A DNA stretch of 64,000 nucleotides, from contig QGON01000061.1 of assembly GCA_003660235.1 (NCBI GenBank), positions 56,020 to 120,019 on the forward strand, given 5' to 3'. Of the stretch, positions 55,576-64,000 are shown piece by piece. The translations under genes and the position numbers were made by a program. Origin of the DNA: a bacterium endosymbiont of Escarpia laminata. GTDB taxonomy: Bacteria; Pseudomonadota; Gammaproteobacteria; Chromatiales; Chromatiaceae. Numbering within the stretch: position 1 is the stretch's first letter; each line of letters opens with the position of its first letter. The notes under the pieces were generated by a model. It did no database searches. It saw only the letters and a list, made by a program, of their open reading frames with translations, and was not told the DNA's origin.

Positions 55576-55614
55576 TAAACCTCGGGGACTATTACGCCTA
55601 CCGCAGTGAGGCCC

Positions 55615-57183
55615 TTAGGGAAGCATAAAGCCCCTGATAGCGTAGAAGAGTATGGCGGCGAGCAAGCCGGATACCGGCACGGTAATCAACCAGGCGGCGA
55701 CGATCTTCAACAGGGCTGATCGCTTTACAAGTTGCTGACGATAGATCTTGCGCAGGCCTTTACGCTCTTTCTTGGTGAGGTCGGCTTCGGCGGAGTGTGC
55801 CTTGAGCTGTGTCAGCATCTCTCCCTTCCGAGTGATCGAGGCACGGCGGAACTCCTCAAGAAATGCCTCAACGACCACCTGGTCCTGTCCGTCGTGATGG
55901 CTCATGATCTCTTCCATTGTACGGGCATAGGTGGCCTTCAGATACTCTCGCAGAAAGCCGACGCCGAATACCGCACCGACGGCAATATGGGTGGAACTCA
56001 CCGGCAGACCAAACTGGGTGGCGATGATGACCGTGATGGCAGCCGCCATGGCGATGCAGAAGGCCCGCATCTGGTCCAGCTCAGTGATTTCGGAACCCAC
56101 TGTCTTGATCAGCTTAGGGCCATAGAGCGCCAGTCCCAAGGCGATACCGAAAGCGCCCACCATCATCACCCAGAGTGGAACTGCTGCCTTTTGGACAATT
56201 CCGGATCCGGAAATTGCCTCGTTGATAGCCGCGAGTGGTCCAACAGCATTCGCAACGTCATTGGCGCCATGGGCGAAGCTGAGCAGGGCGGCAGCGAAGA
56301 TCAGTGGGGCTGTGAATAGACTGTTAACGCCGATTTTGCTGTTCGGCAGGCGGTCTGCGGTTTTTTCGATGACAGGACGGACAAGCAGATAGATCGCAGT
56401 CGCAAAGAAAAGCCCCGTCATCGCGGCTGTCTGGAAATCAACCTTCCAGACCTTCTTTAACCCTTTGAGTATGAGATAGGTTGAGAAGGCCATTACCATC
56501 AGTGCGACCAGCAGTGGCACCATTCTTTTGGCGGCACGGGTCATATCGCTCTGATAGGTTATCGTGCGTTTGATGAGGTAGAGGAAACCGGCGGCGATCA
56601 GGCCACCCAGAACCGGGGAGATGATCCAACTGGCGGAGATGGTTGCCACCTTGTTCCAGTTGGCGATATCGATCCCGCCGGCGGCAATGCCTGCACCCAG
56701 TACGCCGCCGACGATGGAGTGGGTGGTGGAGACAGGTGCACCCATTGCAGTGGCGATGTTGAGCCAGACTGCTCCGGCCAGCAGGGCCGCCATCATAATC
56801 CAGATGAAGGTGTCCCTGTCGGCAATCAGAGAGGGGTCGATAATGCCCTTCTTGATAGTGTCCACCACGTCGCCGCCGGCGATCAATGCCCCAGCTCCCT
56901 CAAAGACTACGGCAAGTATGATAGCGCCGGTCAGTGTCAGCGCCTTTGAACCCACCGCCGGCCCGACATTGTTGGCAACGTCGTTGGCTCCGATGTTCAT
57001 CGCCATATAGCCGCCGATCATCGCTGCCACGATCAACATGGTGTTGTCGGCGGTATTACCAAAGCGAAAATCGGTAAAGAGCATCACGCATGCGATGAAT
57101 ATGATGCCGATGCCGAGACGGAAGAGTTCGAGACGGCCGAAACGGGTGGCGTCTTCAATCTGCTTTATGTTTGAGAGTTCCAT
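55615..57183 (-). CDS. pit: PiT-family inorganic phosphate permease
   Basis: A 522-residue phosphate transporter. The two internal repeats carry NIGANDVANNVGPAVG and SFAHGANDVANAVGPLAA, the signature of the PiT family, each facing opposite sides of the membrane. GAPVSTTHSIVGGVLGAG and GLPVSSTHIAVGAVFGVG are the paired second halves. About ten helices are visible, with a charged cytoplasmic segment of some 80 residues (MEEIMSHHDGQD to LRKIYRQQLVKR) before the last helix. It may be the main phosphate route, since the Na/Pi symporter at 3936 is frameshifted. The DUF2959 gene lies upstream in the same direction. Confidence 0.93.
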   Translation of the reverse strand: MELSNIKQIEDATRFGRLELFRLGIGIIFIACVMLFTDFRFGNTADNTMLIVAAMIGGYMAMNIGANDVANNVGPAVGSKALTLTGAIILAVVFEGAGALIAGGDVVDTIKKGIIDPSLIADRDTFIWIMMAALLAGAVWLNIATAMGAPVSTTHSIVGGVLGAGIAAGGIDIANWNKVATISASWIISPVLGGLIAAGFLYLIKRTITYQSDMTRAAKRMVPLLVALMVMAFSTYLILKGLKKVWKVDFQTAAMTGLFFATAIYLLVRPVIEKTADRLPNSKIGVNSLFTAPLIFAAALLSFAHGANDVANAVGPLAAINEAISGSGIVQKAAVPLWVMMVGAFGIALGLALYGPKLIKTVGSEITELDQMRAFCIAMAAAITVIIATQFGLPVSSTHIAVGAVFGVGFLREYLKATYARTMEEIMSHHDGQDQVVVEAFLEEFRRASITRKGEMLTQLKAHSAEADLTKKERKGLRKIYRQQLVKRSALLKIVAAWLITVPVSGLLAAILFYAIRGFMLP

Positions 57184-57243
57184 AGTGGCCGAACTCCGTT
57201 ATTGATGAAGAGAGGGTGTGTAGGGACCTGCCGAACTTGGGTG

Positions 57244-57894
57244 TTAAGGCTGCTGAAGTGACTCGATGAAACTGTTCGAGCGCGCTATGGATTGGTTCAT
57301 CCGCTTGATAAGCCTCCCGATATCGGACTTCAGATTGCTGAACTCGCCACGCAGGGCGCCGATGGCTTGTGCATTCAGGTTGTGTTTGAGAAAGAGTACG
57401 TTGTCACGAAAGCTGTCGAGGATTGGCTGCATGGTCTTTTCGGCCTGGTGCATCGATTTGAGCATCTGGCCGTAGCGCTTTTTGGTGGTCCGCAGTTTTT
57501 TGGCGCTAGCGGCTTTGAGGTTTTTACTCTGATAGAGATCCAGCTCCTCCTGCCACTCCTCGAAGAGGGCGTCTGCCACCGATTCCACCTTATCGATGCG
57601 ACTGGAGACGTCATCAGCGGCAGACTGGCTCTCTTCGAATTCGTCGTTCAGTTTTTCATAGGCCGATTTCAGGTCTGTCTCTTCAACCTCGATGACAGAG
57701 GCGAATTGTTCCAGGGCTGATTTGAACTGCTCCTGGGCCTCAGTCTGGGCGTCACGGGCTGACTCCACCCGATCTACGAGAATGTCACGTTTGTGGACGC
57801 CCACTTTTTCCATAGTGTCGTAGTAGATGGTGGAGCAGCCAGTGCTCAGCAATAGGGATAATAACAGCAGAAAAGTCGTGCGAACGGAGTTCAT
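57244..57894 (-). CDS. DUF2959 family lipoprotein
   Basis: A 216-residue lipoprotein with the signal MNSVRTTFLLLLSLLLSTGC. It is followed by STIYYDTMEKVGVHKRDILVDRVESARDAQ, the DUF2959 signature. The rest is almost all helix with heptad-like Leu, Glu and Lys, probably a long coiled coil. Its function is not known. The start at 57894 fits the lipoprotein signal; the frame is open upstream to 57939. It precedes pit on the same strand by 60 bases. Confidence 0.87.
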   Translation of the reverse strand: MNSVRTTFLLLLSLLLSTGCSTIYYDTMEKVGVHKRDILVDRVESARDAQTEAQEQFKSALEQFASVIEVEETDLKSAYEKLNDEFEESQSAADDVSSRIDKVESVADALFEEWQEELDLYQSKNLKAASAKKLRTTKKRYGQMLKSMHQAEKTMQPILDSFRDNVLFLKHNLNAQAIGALRGEFSNLKSDIGRLIKRMNQSIARSNSFIESLQQP

Positions 57895-58175
57895 GAGACA
57901 GTCACTCGTGGTTGGACAAATTCTGCGGCATTGTGCCATATTCCAGTTCTTCTGACACAGGGGGAGAGTGCTTTGTTTGTGGCACTTCCAAATGGTTTTT
58001 CCGAGAGGCCTGAGGTCGTTGTGTGGACAGGCTCTTCAGCGTGTTTACGGTAGCTGGAAGCGGAAAGGCCGGTGCGATGCCGGATGGAATCCGATTTGAT
58101 GGCGACTTATGCCGTGTTCCAGTATATTTCATTATCTCCTTGAATTTTCCTGACCCCCCATAGGGACGTGCTCTG

Positions 58176-58616
58176 ATGAGAAGAATGCGATCATTTCGGC
58201 CAGCAATGCTTGCCATGTCTGTTGTTCTTGCTTTGATGCTGGCCGGATGTGCATCGGGACCAAAACGTCCGGTCTTCTATCCCAATGATCATATGAAAAC
58301 TGTGGGAAAGAGTCAGTCGGAACAGGATACCGAGGCCTGCATGGCTTTGGCCCTGGATTCCGGTGTGAGTGAGAACCGGGATGGCGAGGTTGGAAAGAAG
58401 GCTGCCAAAGGCGCTGTTGTCGGCGGTATTGCTTCCGGTGTGTGGGGACTGTTTCGTGGCGATGCGGGAGAGCGGGCAGTCGCGGGCGCGGCGGCGGGGG
58501 CGGCAACGGGAGCTGCCGGCGGAGCCTTTCAGTCTGCGGAACTCAACCCCACCTTCAAGCGGTTTGTGCAGCGTTGCCTGAGTGAACGCGGTTACGAAGT
58601 CATTGGCTGGGAATAG
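58176..58616 (+). CDS. Glycine-zipper outer-membrane lipoprotein
   Basis: A 146-residue lipoprotein with lipobox LMLAGC near residue 25. The C-terminal half carries the glycine zipper GAVVGGIASGVWGLFRGDAG then RAVAGAAAGAATGAAGGAF, which inserts or stacks in the outer membrane in this family. Two cysteines, in TEACMALAL and FVQRCLSERGYEV, may pair. The dgt-like gene follows after five bases, so they may be co-transcribed. The role is unknown. Confidence 0.82.
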   Translation: MRRMRSFRPAMLAMSVVLALMLAGCASGPKRPVFYPNDHMKTVGKSQSEQDTEACMALALDSGVSENRDGEVGKKAAKGAVVGGIASGVWGLFRGDAGERAVAGAAAGAATGAAGGAFQSAELNPTFKRFVQRCLSERGYEVIGWE

Positions 58617-58621
58617 GGGCG

Positions 58622-59980
58622 ATGAACTGGCCGCAACTGCTCTCCCGCAAACGCCTGGGATCAGACGATGAGCCCTCCGAGACGACTGCCCGCACCGACT
58701 ATCAGCGGGATCTCGACCGGATTGTTTTCTCCTCCGCATTCCGGCGTATGCAGGACAAAACGCAGATTTTTCCGCTGTCGAAGATTGACTACGTCAGGAC
58801 CCGGCTGACTCATAGTCTGGAATCTTCCAGTGTGGGCCGTTCTCTGGGGACGTTGGTTGGAGAGCAGATCATAACCCGTCATGGTTTGGCATCCGCCGAG
58901 GCTTCCGATTTTGGTGATATATGCGCTGCGGCCTGTCTGGCCCATGATATCGGCAATCCGCCTTTCGGCCACTCAGGCGAGGATGCGATCCGTCTGTGGG
59001 CCGAGACGGGGGATTACGGCAAAGGGCGGGTTGGGATACTGCATGGCAGTCAGCGGGAGGATTTCCTCAATTTTGAAGGTAATGCCCAGGGTTTTCGTGT
59101 GCTTTCACGTTTGCAGAACCGTGACAATCCCGGTGGCCTGCAGTTGACGAGCGCCACCTTGGCGGCATTCAGTAAATATCCCCGCGAATCCTGTATCGGC
59201 AAAGGGCGCTTTGATGGGGTCAGTGCCAAAAAACCGGGTTTTACCGCCGCGGATCGGGAACTGTTCGAAACCGTGGTGGAGAATACGGGGCTGATAAGGC
59301 GGGATCCGATATTGGCGATCTGGCACCGCCATCCGCTGGCTTTTCTGGTGGAGGCGGCGGACGACATCTGCTATCGGGTGATCGATATTGAAGACGGTTA
59401 CCGCCTGGGGCACCTTACCTTCGATGAGGCACTGGGGCTTTTCCTGCATGTGCTTTCTGAACCTGAGCGGCAGGAGAAACGACTGCGTGGCATCAGCGGA
59501 AACAAGGAGAAGATCGAGTTTCTGCGTGCCAAGGTGATCAATCAGGCGATCGGTCAGTCGATGACCTGTTTTCTGGATTCTGAAGATGACATCCTGGCCG
59601 GCAGACTCGACCAGCCTCTCCTGAGTCTTATACCCAAGCAGGAGGAGATGAACCAGTTGATTGAGGTGGCGGTGGAGAAGATCTACAACGCGCCAGAGGT
59701 AATTGAGATTGAGGTTGCAGGTTTTCAGGTGATCAGCGAATTGCTGGAGCGCTTTATTCAGGTTGTGGATGATGTCGCCGAGCATGGCCTGCAGGCGAGC
59801 CCCCGCAGCCAGATGATGATTCTTCTGGTGCCGGATCAGTTTATCGGTCCCGATAGAAAACCGGCGGAAGATGCTTATACCCGACTGCTGCGTTTGACCG
59901 ATTTCGTCGGCGGCATGACCGATTCATATGCAGTTTCACTCTATAAAAAGGTGACGGGTATCTCTCTGCCGGGCGGCTGA
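58622..59980 (+). CDS. dgt: Deoxyguanosinetriphosphate triphosphohydrolase-like protein
   Basis: An HD-domain dNTP triphosphohydrolase of 452 residues. The site is built from RLTHSLESSSVGRS (first His), AHDIGNPPFGHSGE (HD pair) and the later EAADDICYRVIDIED (Asp). FSSAFRRMQDKTQIF is the usual family opening. It would cleave dGTP to deoxyguanosine and triphosphate. It starts five bases after the lipoprotein gene. Its 3' end overlaps the convergent GGDEF/EAL gene by 40 bases. Confidence 0.9.
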   Translation: MNWPQLLSRKRLGSDDEPSETTARTDYQRDLDRIVFSSAFRRMQDKTQIFPLSKIDYVRTRLTHSLESSSVGRSLGTLVGEQIITRHGLASAEASDFGDICAAACLAHDIGNPPFGHSGEDAIRLWAETGDYGKGRVGILHGSQREDFLNFEGNAQGFRVLSRLQNRDNPGGLQLTSATLAAFSKYPRESCIGKGRFDGVSAKKPGFTAADRELFETVVENTGLIRRDPILAIWHRHPLAFLVEAADDICYRVIDIEDGYRLGHLTFDEALGLFLHVLSEPERQEKRLRGISGNKEKIEFLRAKVINQAIGQSMTCFLDSEDDILAGRLDQPLLSLIPKQEEMNQLIEVAVEKIYNAPEVIEIEVAGFQVISELLERFIQVVDDVAEHGLQASPRSQMMILLVPDQFIGPDRKPAEDAYTRLLRLTDFVGGMTDSYAVSLYKKVTGISLPGG

Positions 59981-62900
59981 CGTTTTGCAATGCCAAACCC
60001 CTGAGCGTAGTCAACACCGATGCTGGTCAGGATCTTCCGAATGGTGTCATTCTCCACATATTCCCCGATTGTTTCCAGTCCCATCAGGTGGCCGATTTCG
60101 TTGATGGATTCCACCATCGCCCGGTCTATCGGGTCATCCACAATATCTTTGATGAAGCTGCCGTCGATCTTGAGATAGTCCACCGGCATGTTTTTCAGAT
60201 AGGCGAATGAGGACATGCCAGTGCCGAAATCATCCAGCGCAAAACGGCAACCGATGTGTTTCAGATGGGTGATAAAATGGATGGCCTGGTCCAAACGGCT
60301 GACGGCGGCCGTCTCGGTCACCTCAAAGCAGATGGTGTTGGCATCCAGATTGTAGTGATCGAGTTTGTCGGTGATGTATCCGGGGAGGCTGTCGTCTCCC
60401 AGTGACTGCCCGGAGAGGTTTATGGCGCAGAGCTCAATATCTGCCATCCGGGTTGGATTATCCGCCAGCCACTGGAAGGTTGCATCGATTACCCAGCGAT
60501 CCAGAGTCGGCATCAGGTTGTATCTTTCTGCTGCGGGAATAAAGGCACCAGGAGGCACCATCCGGCCATCTTCATCTGTCATTCGCAGCAGAATCTCAAA
60601 ATGCTGCCCGGCCTCTTCATCGCCGTCGAGAGGAACAATGGGTTGTTGGTAGAGGCAGAGGCGTTTCTCCTCGATTGCGCGCTGAATTCTGGAGACCCAC
60701 TGCATCTCTCCCTGTCTGCGAATGGTTTCATCATCATGGCTCCTATGCACATGCACCCGGTTTCGTCCCAGGTCTTTGGCGACATAACAGGCGGCATCCG
60801 CAGCACTCAGAGCGCTTTCGGGACCCTCGCTTTCATGATCGATGCTGACGATACCGATGCTCACGCCGATGGTGAATGTCTTATCCTGCCATGAGAAACG
60901 GAAGTCCTTTACGTTTTCGCAGATTTTGTTGGCCAGTCGAATAGCCTGTTCCAGAGGGCAGTCCTCAAGCAGCAGACCAAACTCATCGCCGCCGAGCCGT
61001 GACAGAATATCACTGTGCCTGATGGTTTGTTGCAGCAGGCGTGAGACCATCTGTAGCAGTGCGTCACCGGCGACATGTCCGCAGGTATCATTAACCACCT
61101 TGAACTGGTCGAGATCCATGTAACAGAGCGCATAATCGACGTCACCACTTTGCGCTTTGCTGCAGGCCAGGCTGAGATGTTTTTCAAACGAGTAACGGTT
61201 CAACAGGTTGGTGAGGGTATCGTGGGTTGCCAGAAAATTCATCTGCTGGGCGATTGCATGGCTTTCGGTGACATCGCGAAAGACGGTTACGGCGCCTTTG
61301 ATCTCTCCCTCTTCATTGATCGGATAGGCCGAATACTCGACAGGGAAGGAGGTGCCGTTCTTGCGCCAGAAAACCTCATTGTTGATCTGGCAGGATACGC
61401 CGGTGCGGAATGCTTCATGGATTGAGCACTCCTCGATGGGGAGAGTCGTGCCGTCCGCATAAGCGTGGTGTGTCAGTGCGTGAATATTACCGCCCAGCAA
61501 CTCTTCTCGTGAGAATCCAAGCATTTTGAGAGCGGACTGGTTGACGAAGGTGACTTTTCCCTTGGTGTCAATGCCATATATCCCTTCACCTGTCGACTCC
61601 AGCAACAGACGCATCTGGCTATTGATTTTTTCGAGTTCAGCAGAGGATTCGGAAAGTTTTTTATGGGCCTGTTCGTGCTCCTTAGCCTGTTTATAGTTAC
61701 CAATGGCAAAGGAGATGTCGGAGGTCATCTCGTGCAGGAGATCAACAATGTCGGCATTGAAGAATTCGCTCTCCCCGGAATAGACACAGAAGGCGCCTAT
61801 TACTTCCTTATTCATCGTGATGGGAAAGATGGCGGCTGAATGGATATGCGCCTTCCGGGCCAGATCCTGCCATGGAGCGGTTATGGTGCTTTCATGCAGA
61901 TTGTTGATAACCACATGTCGTTGCTCATTGATGGAGATGGAGAGAGGTCCGGATCCTTTGCTGTGCTCGGGGTCCAGGGAAAACTCGGTTTGTGCGAGGC
62001 ATGAAACATCATCGCCGGCGCTTGCGATGGGTTCCACCGAACTGGTGCGAACGTCAACCAGGCCAATCCAGGCGAATTTCAGGCCACCAAGCTCTACCGC
62101 GATACGGCAGACTTTTTCGAATAGCTGTTCAGGTGAGTGGAGCCGTATGATGGTTTTGTTGGTCTGTGAAAGTGCGGCATACATGGATTTTTGGGTGGTC
62201 AGTGCGCGTTCCCGCAGACCAATCTTTTCAGCCATCTCGTTGAATGCAGCGGCAACATGGGAGATCTCATCCTCTCCGGGCATGGATGCGGATACTGCAT
62301 AGTTTCCCTGTGCCAGTTGCAGGGCGGCATTTTCCAGCTTGCCGATCCGTTTGATGATGGTCTGCCTGAGTAACCATGAGAGGATCAGAAATGTGAGGAT
62401 GAATCCGATGGAGTGGCTGATGATATTCTGGCGTGTTTGGGTGGCTACCCGCTCTTCGATGATCTTCCCTGGCAGTTTGATGCTCATTACACCCCGCAGG
62501 TCACCGATTTCGTAATCGTAGGCCAAGTCGTACTTCTCTCTGATACTCGGCGGCGATTCCTCCCGTTTACCGTGACATTTCAAACAGTGGGGCTTGATCC
62601 AGATCGGTTGGGAAAAATGGTAGAAGGGTTCACCGTTGGGTCCGGCAAAGGGAACCATTCGCTCTTTTTCCTCCGGGTTGTCCTGAAAGTGGCGGATAGC
62701 CTTCATCTCAATCTCATCCGCCCTGTTAGTGGGGTTTCTTGGACGATCCGAGACATTGTTGAAGGTCAGACCGGAATCCACCCATTTTCTGAACTCTTTG
62801 GAAATCCGGCTGATGGAGTGGGCAGGGAGAAATCCCAGGTTTTTTTCATCGATGGGGATATTGTGGGTAAGAAAATGCCTTTGATAGACATTTCGCAGAG

Positions 62901-63051
62901 ACATCAGCATGCCGCGAATGGTCCGGGCGTGGTCACGGATATTTTCGACCACTTGGGACTCAACCTGCCGGTGACCCATATACTCCACGGTCACAAAATG
63001 GCCTAAAAAGACGATTGCAGTAACAGCCAGGACTTTGGTTTGTAACTGCAT
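59941..63051 (-). CDS. Membrane GGDEF/EAL protein with a haem-motif sensor domain
   Basis: A 1036-residue cyclic di-GMP protein. After an N-terminal helix comes a periplasmic Tll0287-like (DUF3365) domain with CLKCHGKREE, a c-type haem CXXCH motif near residue 158. A second helix (IGFILTFLILSWLL), HAMP, GAF and PAS (near 490-600) follow. The GGDEF domain keeps LGGDEFGLLLE, and the EAL domain has EILLRM for the EAL line with DDFGTGMSSFAYLKNMPVDYLKID. Both catalytic domains could be active. The haem domain suggests redox or gas sensing. It overlaps dgt by 40 bases. Confidence 0.9.
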   Translation of the reverse strand: MQLQTKVLAVTAIVFLGHFVTVEYMGHRQVESQVVENIRDHARTIRGMLMSLRNVYQRHFLTHNIPIDEKNLGFLPAHSISRISKEFRKWVDSGLTFNNVSDRPRNPTNRADEIEMKAIRHFQDNPEEKERMVPFAGPNGEPFYHFSQPIWIKPHCLKCHGKREESPPSIREKYDLAYDYEIGDLRGVMSIKLPGKIIEERVATQTRQNIISHSIGFILTFLILSWLLRQTIIKRIGKLENAALQLAQGNYAVSASMPGEDEISHVAAAFNEMAEKIGLRERALTTQKSMYAALSQTNKTIIRLHSPEQLFEKVCRIAVELGGLKFAWIGLVDVRTSSVEPIASAGDDVSCLAQTEFSLDPEHSKGSGPLSISINEQRHVVINNLHESTITAPWQDLARKAHIHSAAIFPITMNKEVIGAFCVYSGESEFFNADIVDLLHEMTSDISFAIGNYKQAKEHEQAHKKLSESSAELEKINSQMRLLLESTGEGIYGIDTKGKVTFVNQSALKMLGFSREELLGGNIHALTHHAYADGTTLPIEECSIHEAFRTGVSCQINNEVFWRKNGTSFPVEYSAYPINEEGEIKGAVTVFRDVTESHAIAQQMNFLATHDTLTNLLNRYSFEKHLSLACSKAQSGDVDYALCYMDLDQFKVVNDTCGHVAGDALLQMVSRLLQQTIRHSDILSRLGGDEFGLLLEDCPLEQAIRLANKICENVKDFRFSWQDKTFTIGVSIGIVSIDHESEGPESALSAADAACYVAKDLGRNRVHVHRSHDDETIRRQGEMQWVSRIQRAIEEKRLCLYQQPIVPLDGDEEAGQHFEILLRMTDEDGRMVPPGAFIPAAERYNLMPTLDRWVIDATFQWLADNPTRMADIELCAINLSGQSLGDDSLPGYITDKLDHYNLDANTICFEVTETAAVSRLDQAIHFITHLKHIGCRFALDDFGTGMSSFAYLKNMPVDYLKIDGSFIKDIVDDPIDRAMVESINEIGHLMGLETIGEYVENDTIRKILTSIGVDYAQGFGIAKRQPPGREIPVTFL

Positions 63052-63613
63052 TGCTAAGTTGTTTCCTTCAAGCTTTCTATCTGATGTGACATCTTTCGAT
63101 GCAAAACAGAGGGGCTGTTTTCTTTATAATTCAATTCATGGTTTCCATACCCTGCCTCTGCTGGTTATATTGCGACAGCTATTAGTCAGATAGCTATCAA
63201 AACTATATTCGACCCTTTCGCGAAAAACTTTAATTCTGAATTCTTGCGCTAAATATAGCGCCCGTCAGAAACACTGTTTTTCCCTCGAAGAACACAGAGA
63301 AAATATACTGTTAATCAAGTTCTTACCTTCGTGTCCTGTAACTTCTCAAAAACCCGTGGCAAGCAGTAAATAATTACAAAAAGCACTTGACAGGATTTTG
63401 GGGCAAAAAACTAAAAATCCTGTCATGGCACAACTCTGGTTTGGAAACTGTCATGGCTGATCTTGTAGCGCGCACTATGCCATTTTCATTCTTATTTCGT
63501 ACAGGCTTGAGGAATGCTTTTTTTATCTCCTTAAAATGACTCCTGCGAAGTCAAATTTGAGTTTCAAAACCGGTGGTAGAATAAGGCTTATTCAGTGATT
63601 ACTTTAAAAGTCC
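63052..63613. other. Intergenic region with a hairpin at 63388-63425
   Basis: A 562-base AT-rich stretch. TGACAGGATTTT (63388-63399) and AAAATCCTGTCA (63414-63425) form a perfect 12-base stem around a 14-base loop. It begins one base inside a TTGACA. It may be the end of the following insertion sequence or a promoter-linked operator. A T-run is absent, so it is not a simple terminator. No gene is seen. Confidence 0.45.
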
Positions 63614-64000
63614 GTGAAAAAGCTGCCTCCTCTACCCGACATTCCAGAACAAGATCAAACGCCTGTTGTTAAGGCGTTACTCGGTCTGGTTGAGCAGTTA
63701 ATTGAACGTGTGCAGCAACAGGATGAAGAAATAGCCTTGCTTAAAGATGAAGTCAATATTCTTAAGGGTGAGAAAAAACGGCCCGTCTTTAAAGGTAGCA
63801 AACTGGACAAAAACACCGAACCCGATACCTCATCAGAATCACCCCCTAAAAAACGTCCAGGGTCTCGCAAAAAGAAAAAGACCCAGAAGCTGGTGATTCA
63901 TGAAGATAAAGTGATTAAGCCTGATGTGCCCGTTCCACCGGGTTCACGATTTAAAGGCTATCGAGATTTTGTTGTGCAGGACTTGAATATTGGTACGCAT
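63614..64000 (+). CDS. Transposase, N-terminal part (IS66-like), cut by the window end
   Basis: A GTG-started frame beginning KKLPPLPDIPEQDQTP runs to the window end. It has a coiled-coil helix (LVEQLIERVQQQDEEIALLKDEVNILKG), a basic linker with KKRPGSRKKKKTQ, and then GSRFKGYRDFVVQDL. The layout is that of transposases related to the IS66 group, with a coiled coil, basic hinge and later catalytic domain. The catalytic part lies outside the window. The family is a guess from layout; the coding call is firm. Confidence 0.6.
   Translation, partial: MKKLPPLPDIPEQDQTPVVKALLGLVEQLIERVQQQDEEIALLKDEVNILKGEKKRPVFKGSKLDKNTEPDTSSESPPKKRPGSRKKKKTQKLVIHEDKVIKPDVPVPPGSRFKGYRDFVVQDLNIGTH

Noticed and set aside
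63655..63870. 71-codon leftward frame inside the transposase
   Set aside because: Antisense to a clear transposase frame and without a family signal.

Overview
The window looks like chromosomal DNA of a sulfur-oxidising gammaproteobacterium, probably a free-living or symbiotic relative of the Chromatiales. The main evidence is an oxidative-type dissimilatory sulfite reductase pair (dsrA, dsrB) and the conserved neighbourhoods gltX/tRNA-Val, cvpA-purF and fmdB-DUF502-aspS-nudB. Assignments rest on motifs and remembered family sequences; no database search was run.

Layout. 0-6 kb: the end of miaA, a lipoprotein with a C-terminal membrane anchor, a GIY-YIG/DUF4357 protein, a possible group II intron scrap, a small membrane protein and a frameshifted Na+/phosphate symporter. 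6-20 kb: housekeeping genes (tRNA-Val, gltX, glnS, tRNA-Ala, cvpA, purF, a short-chain dehydrogenase, a PomAB-type flagellar stator with a PilZ protein, fmdB, DUF502, aspS, nudB). 20-27 kb: a guanine-deaminase-like enzyme behind an ABC exporter, an HDOD protein, ygfZ, an RNase II-type exonuclease and a lipoprotein. 27-30 kb: dsrAB without the rest of the dsr cluster. 30-35 kb: a leftward TetR-RND-LolA-like-outer-membrane-barrel unit. 35-41.5 kb: a small protein coupled to a membrane-spanning SMC/YhaN-like ATPase, hrpB and mobA.

41.8-52.6 kb is the most interesting region. It is a DSF (diffusible signal factor) quorum-sensing locus with rpfF, a full hybrid kinase rpfC, the HD-GYP regulator rpfG and a twin-receiver protein. 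Mixed into it are a dedicated acyl carrier protein, a ketoacyl-ACP synthase, a cyclopropane-fatty-acid-synthase-like methyltransferase, and a second RpfC-like membrane protein that has lost its kinase core and has a receiver and Hpt domain with altered key residues. I infer a signalling module that may build a modified fatty-acid signal and perceive it through two related membrane proteins.

52.7-64 kb holds a P-loop kinase-like gene beside metA, tRNA-Asp, a PiT phosphate permease, a DUF2959 lipoprotein, a glycine-zipper lipoprotein, a dGTPase-like gene, a large haem-motif GGDEF/EAL protein and the start of a transposase.

The intergenic DNA is rich in small palindromic elements: one hairpin family in three copies, two other MITE-like elements and several REP-like palindromes. 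The ends of two elements supply the stop codons of mobA and rpfG.
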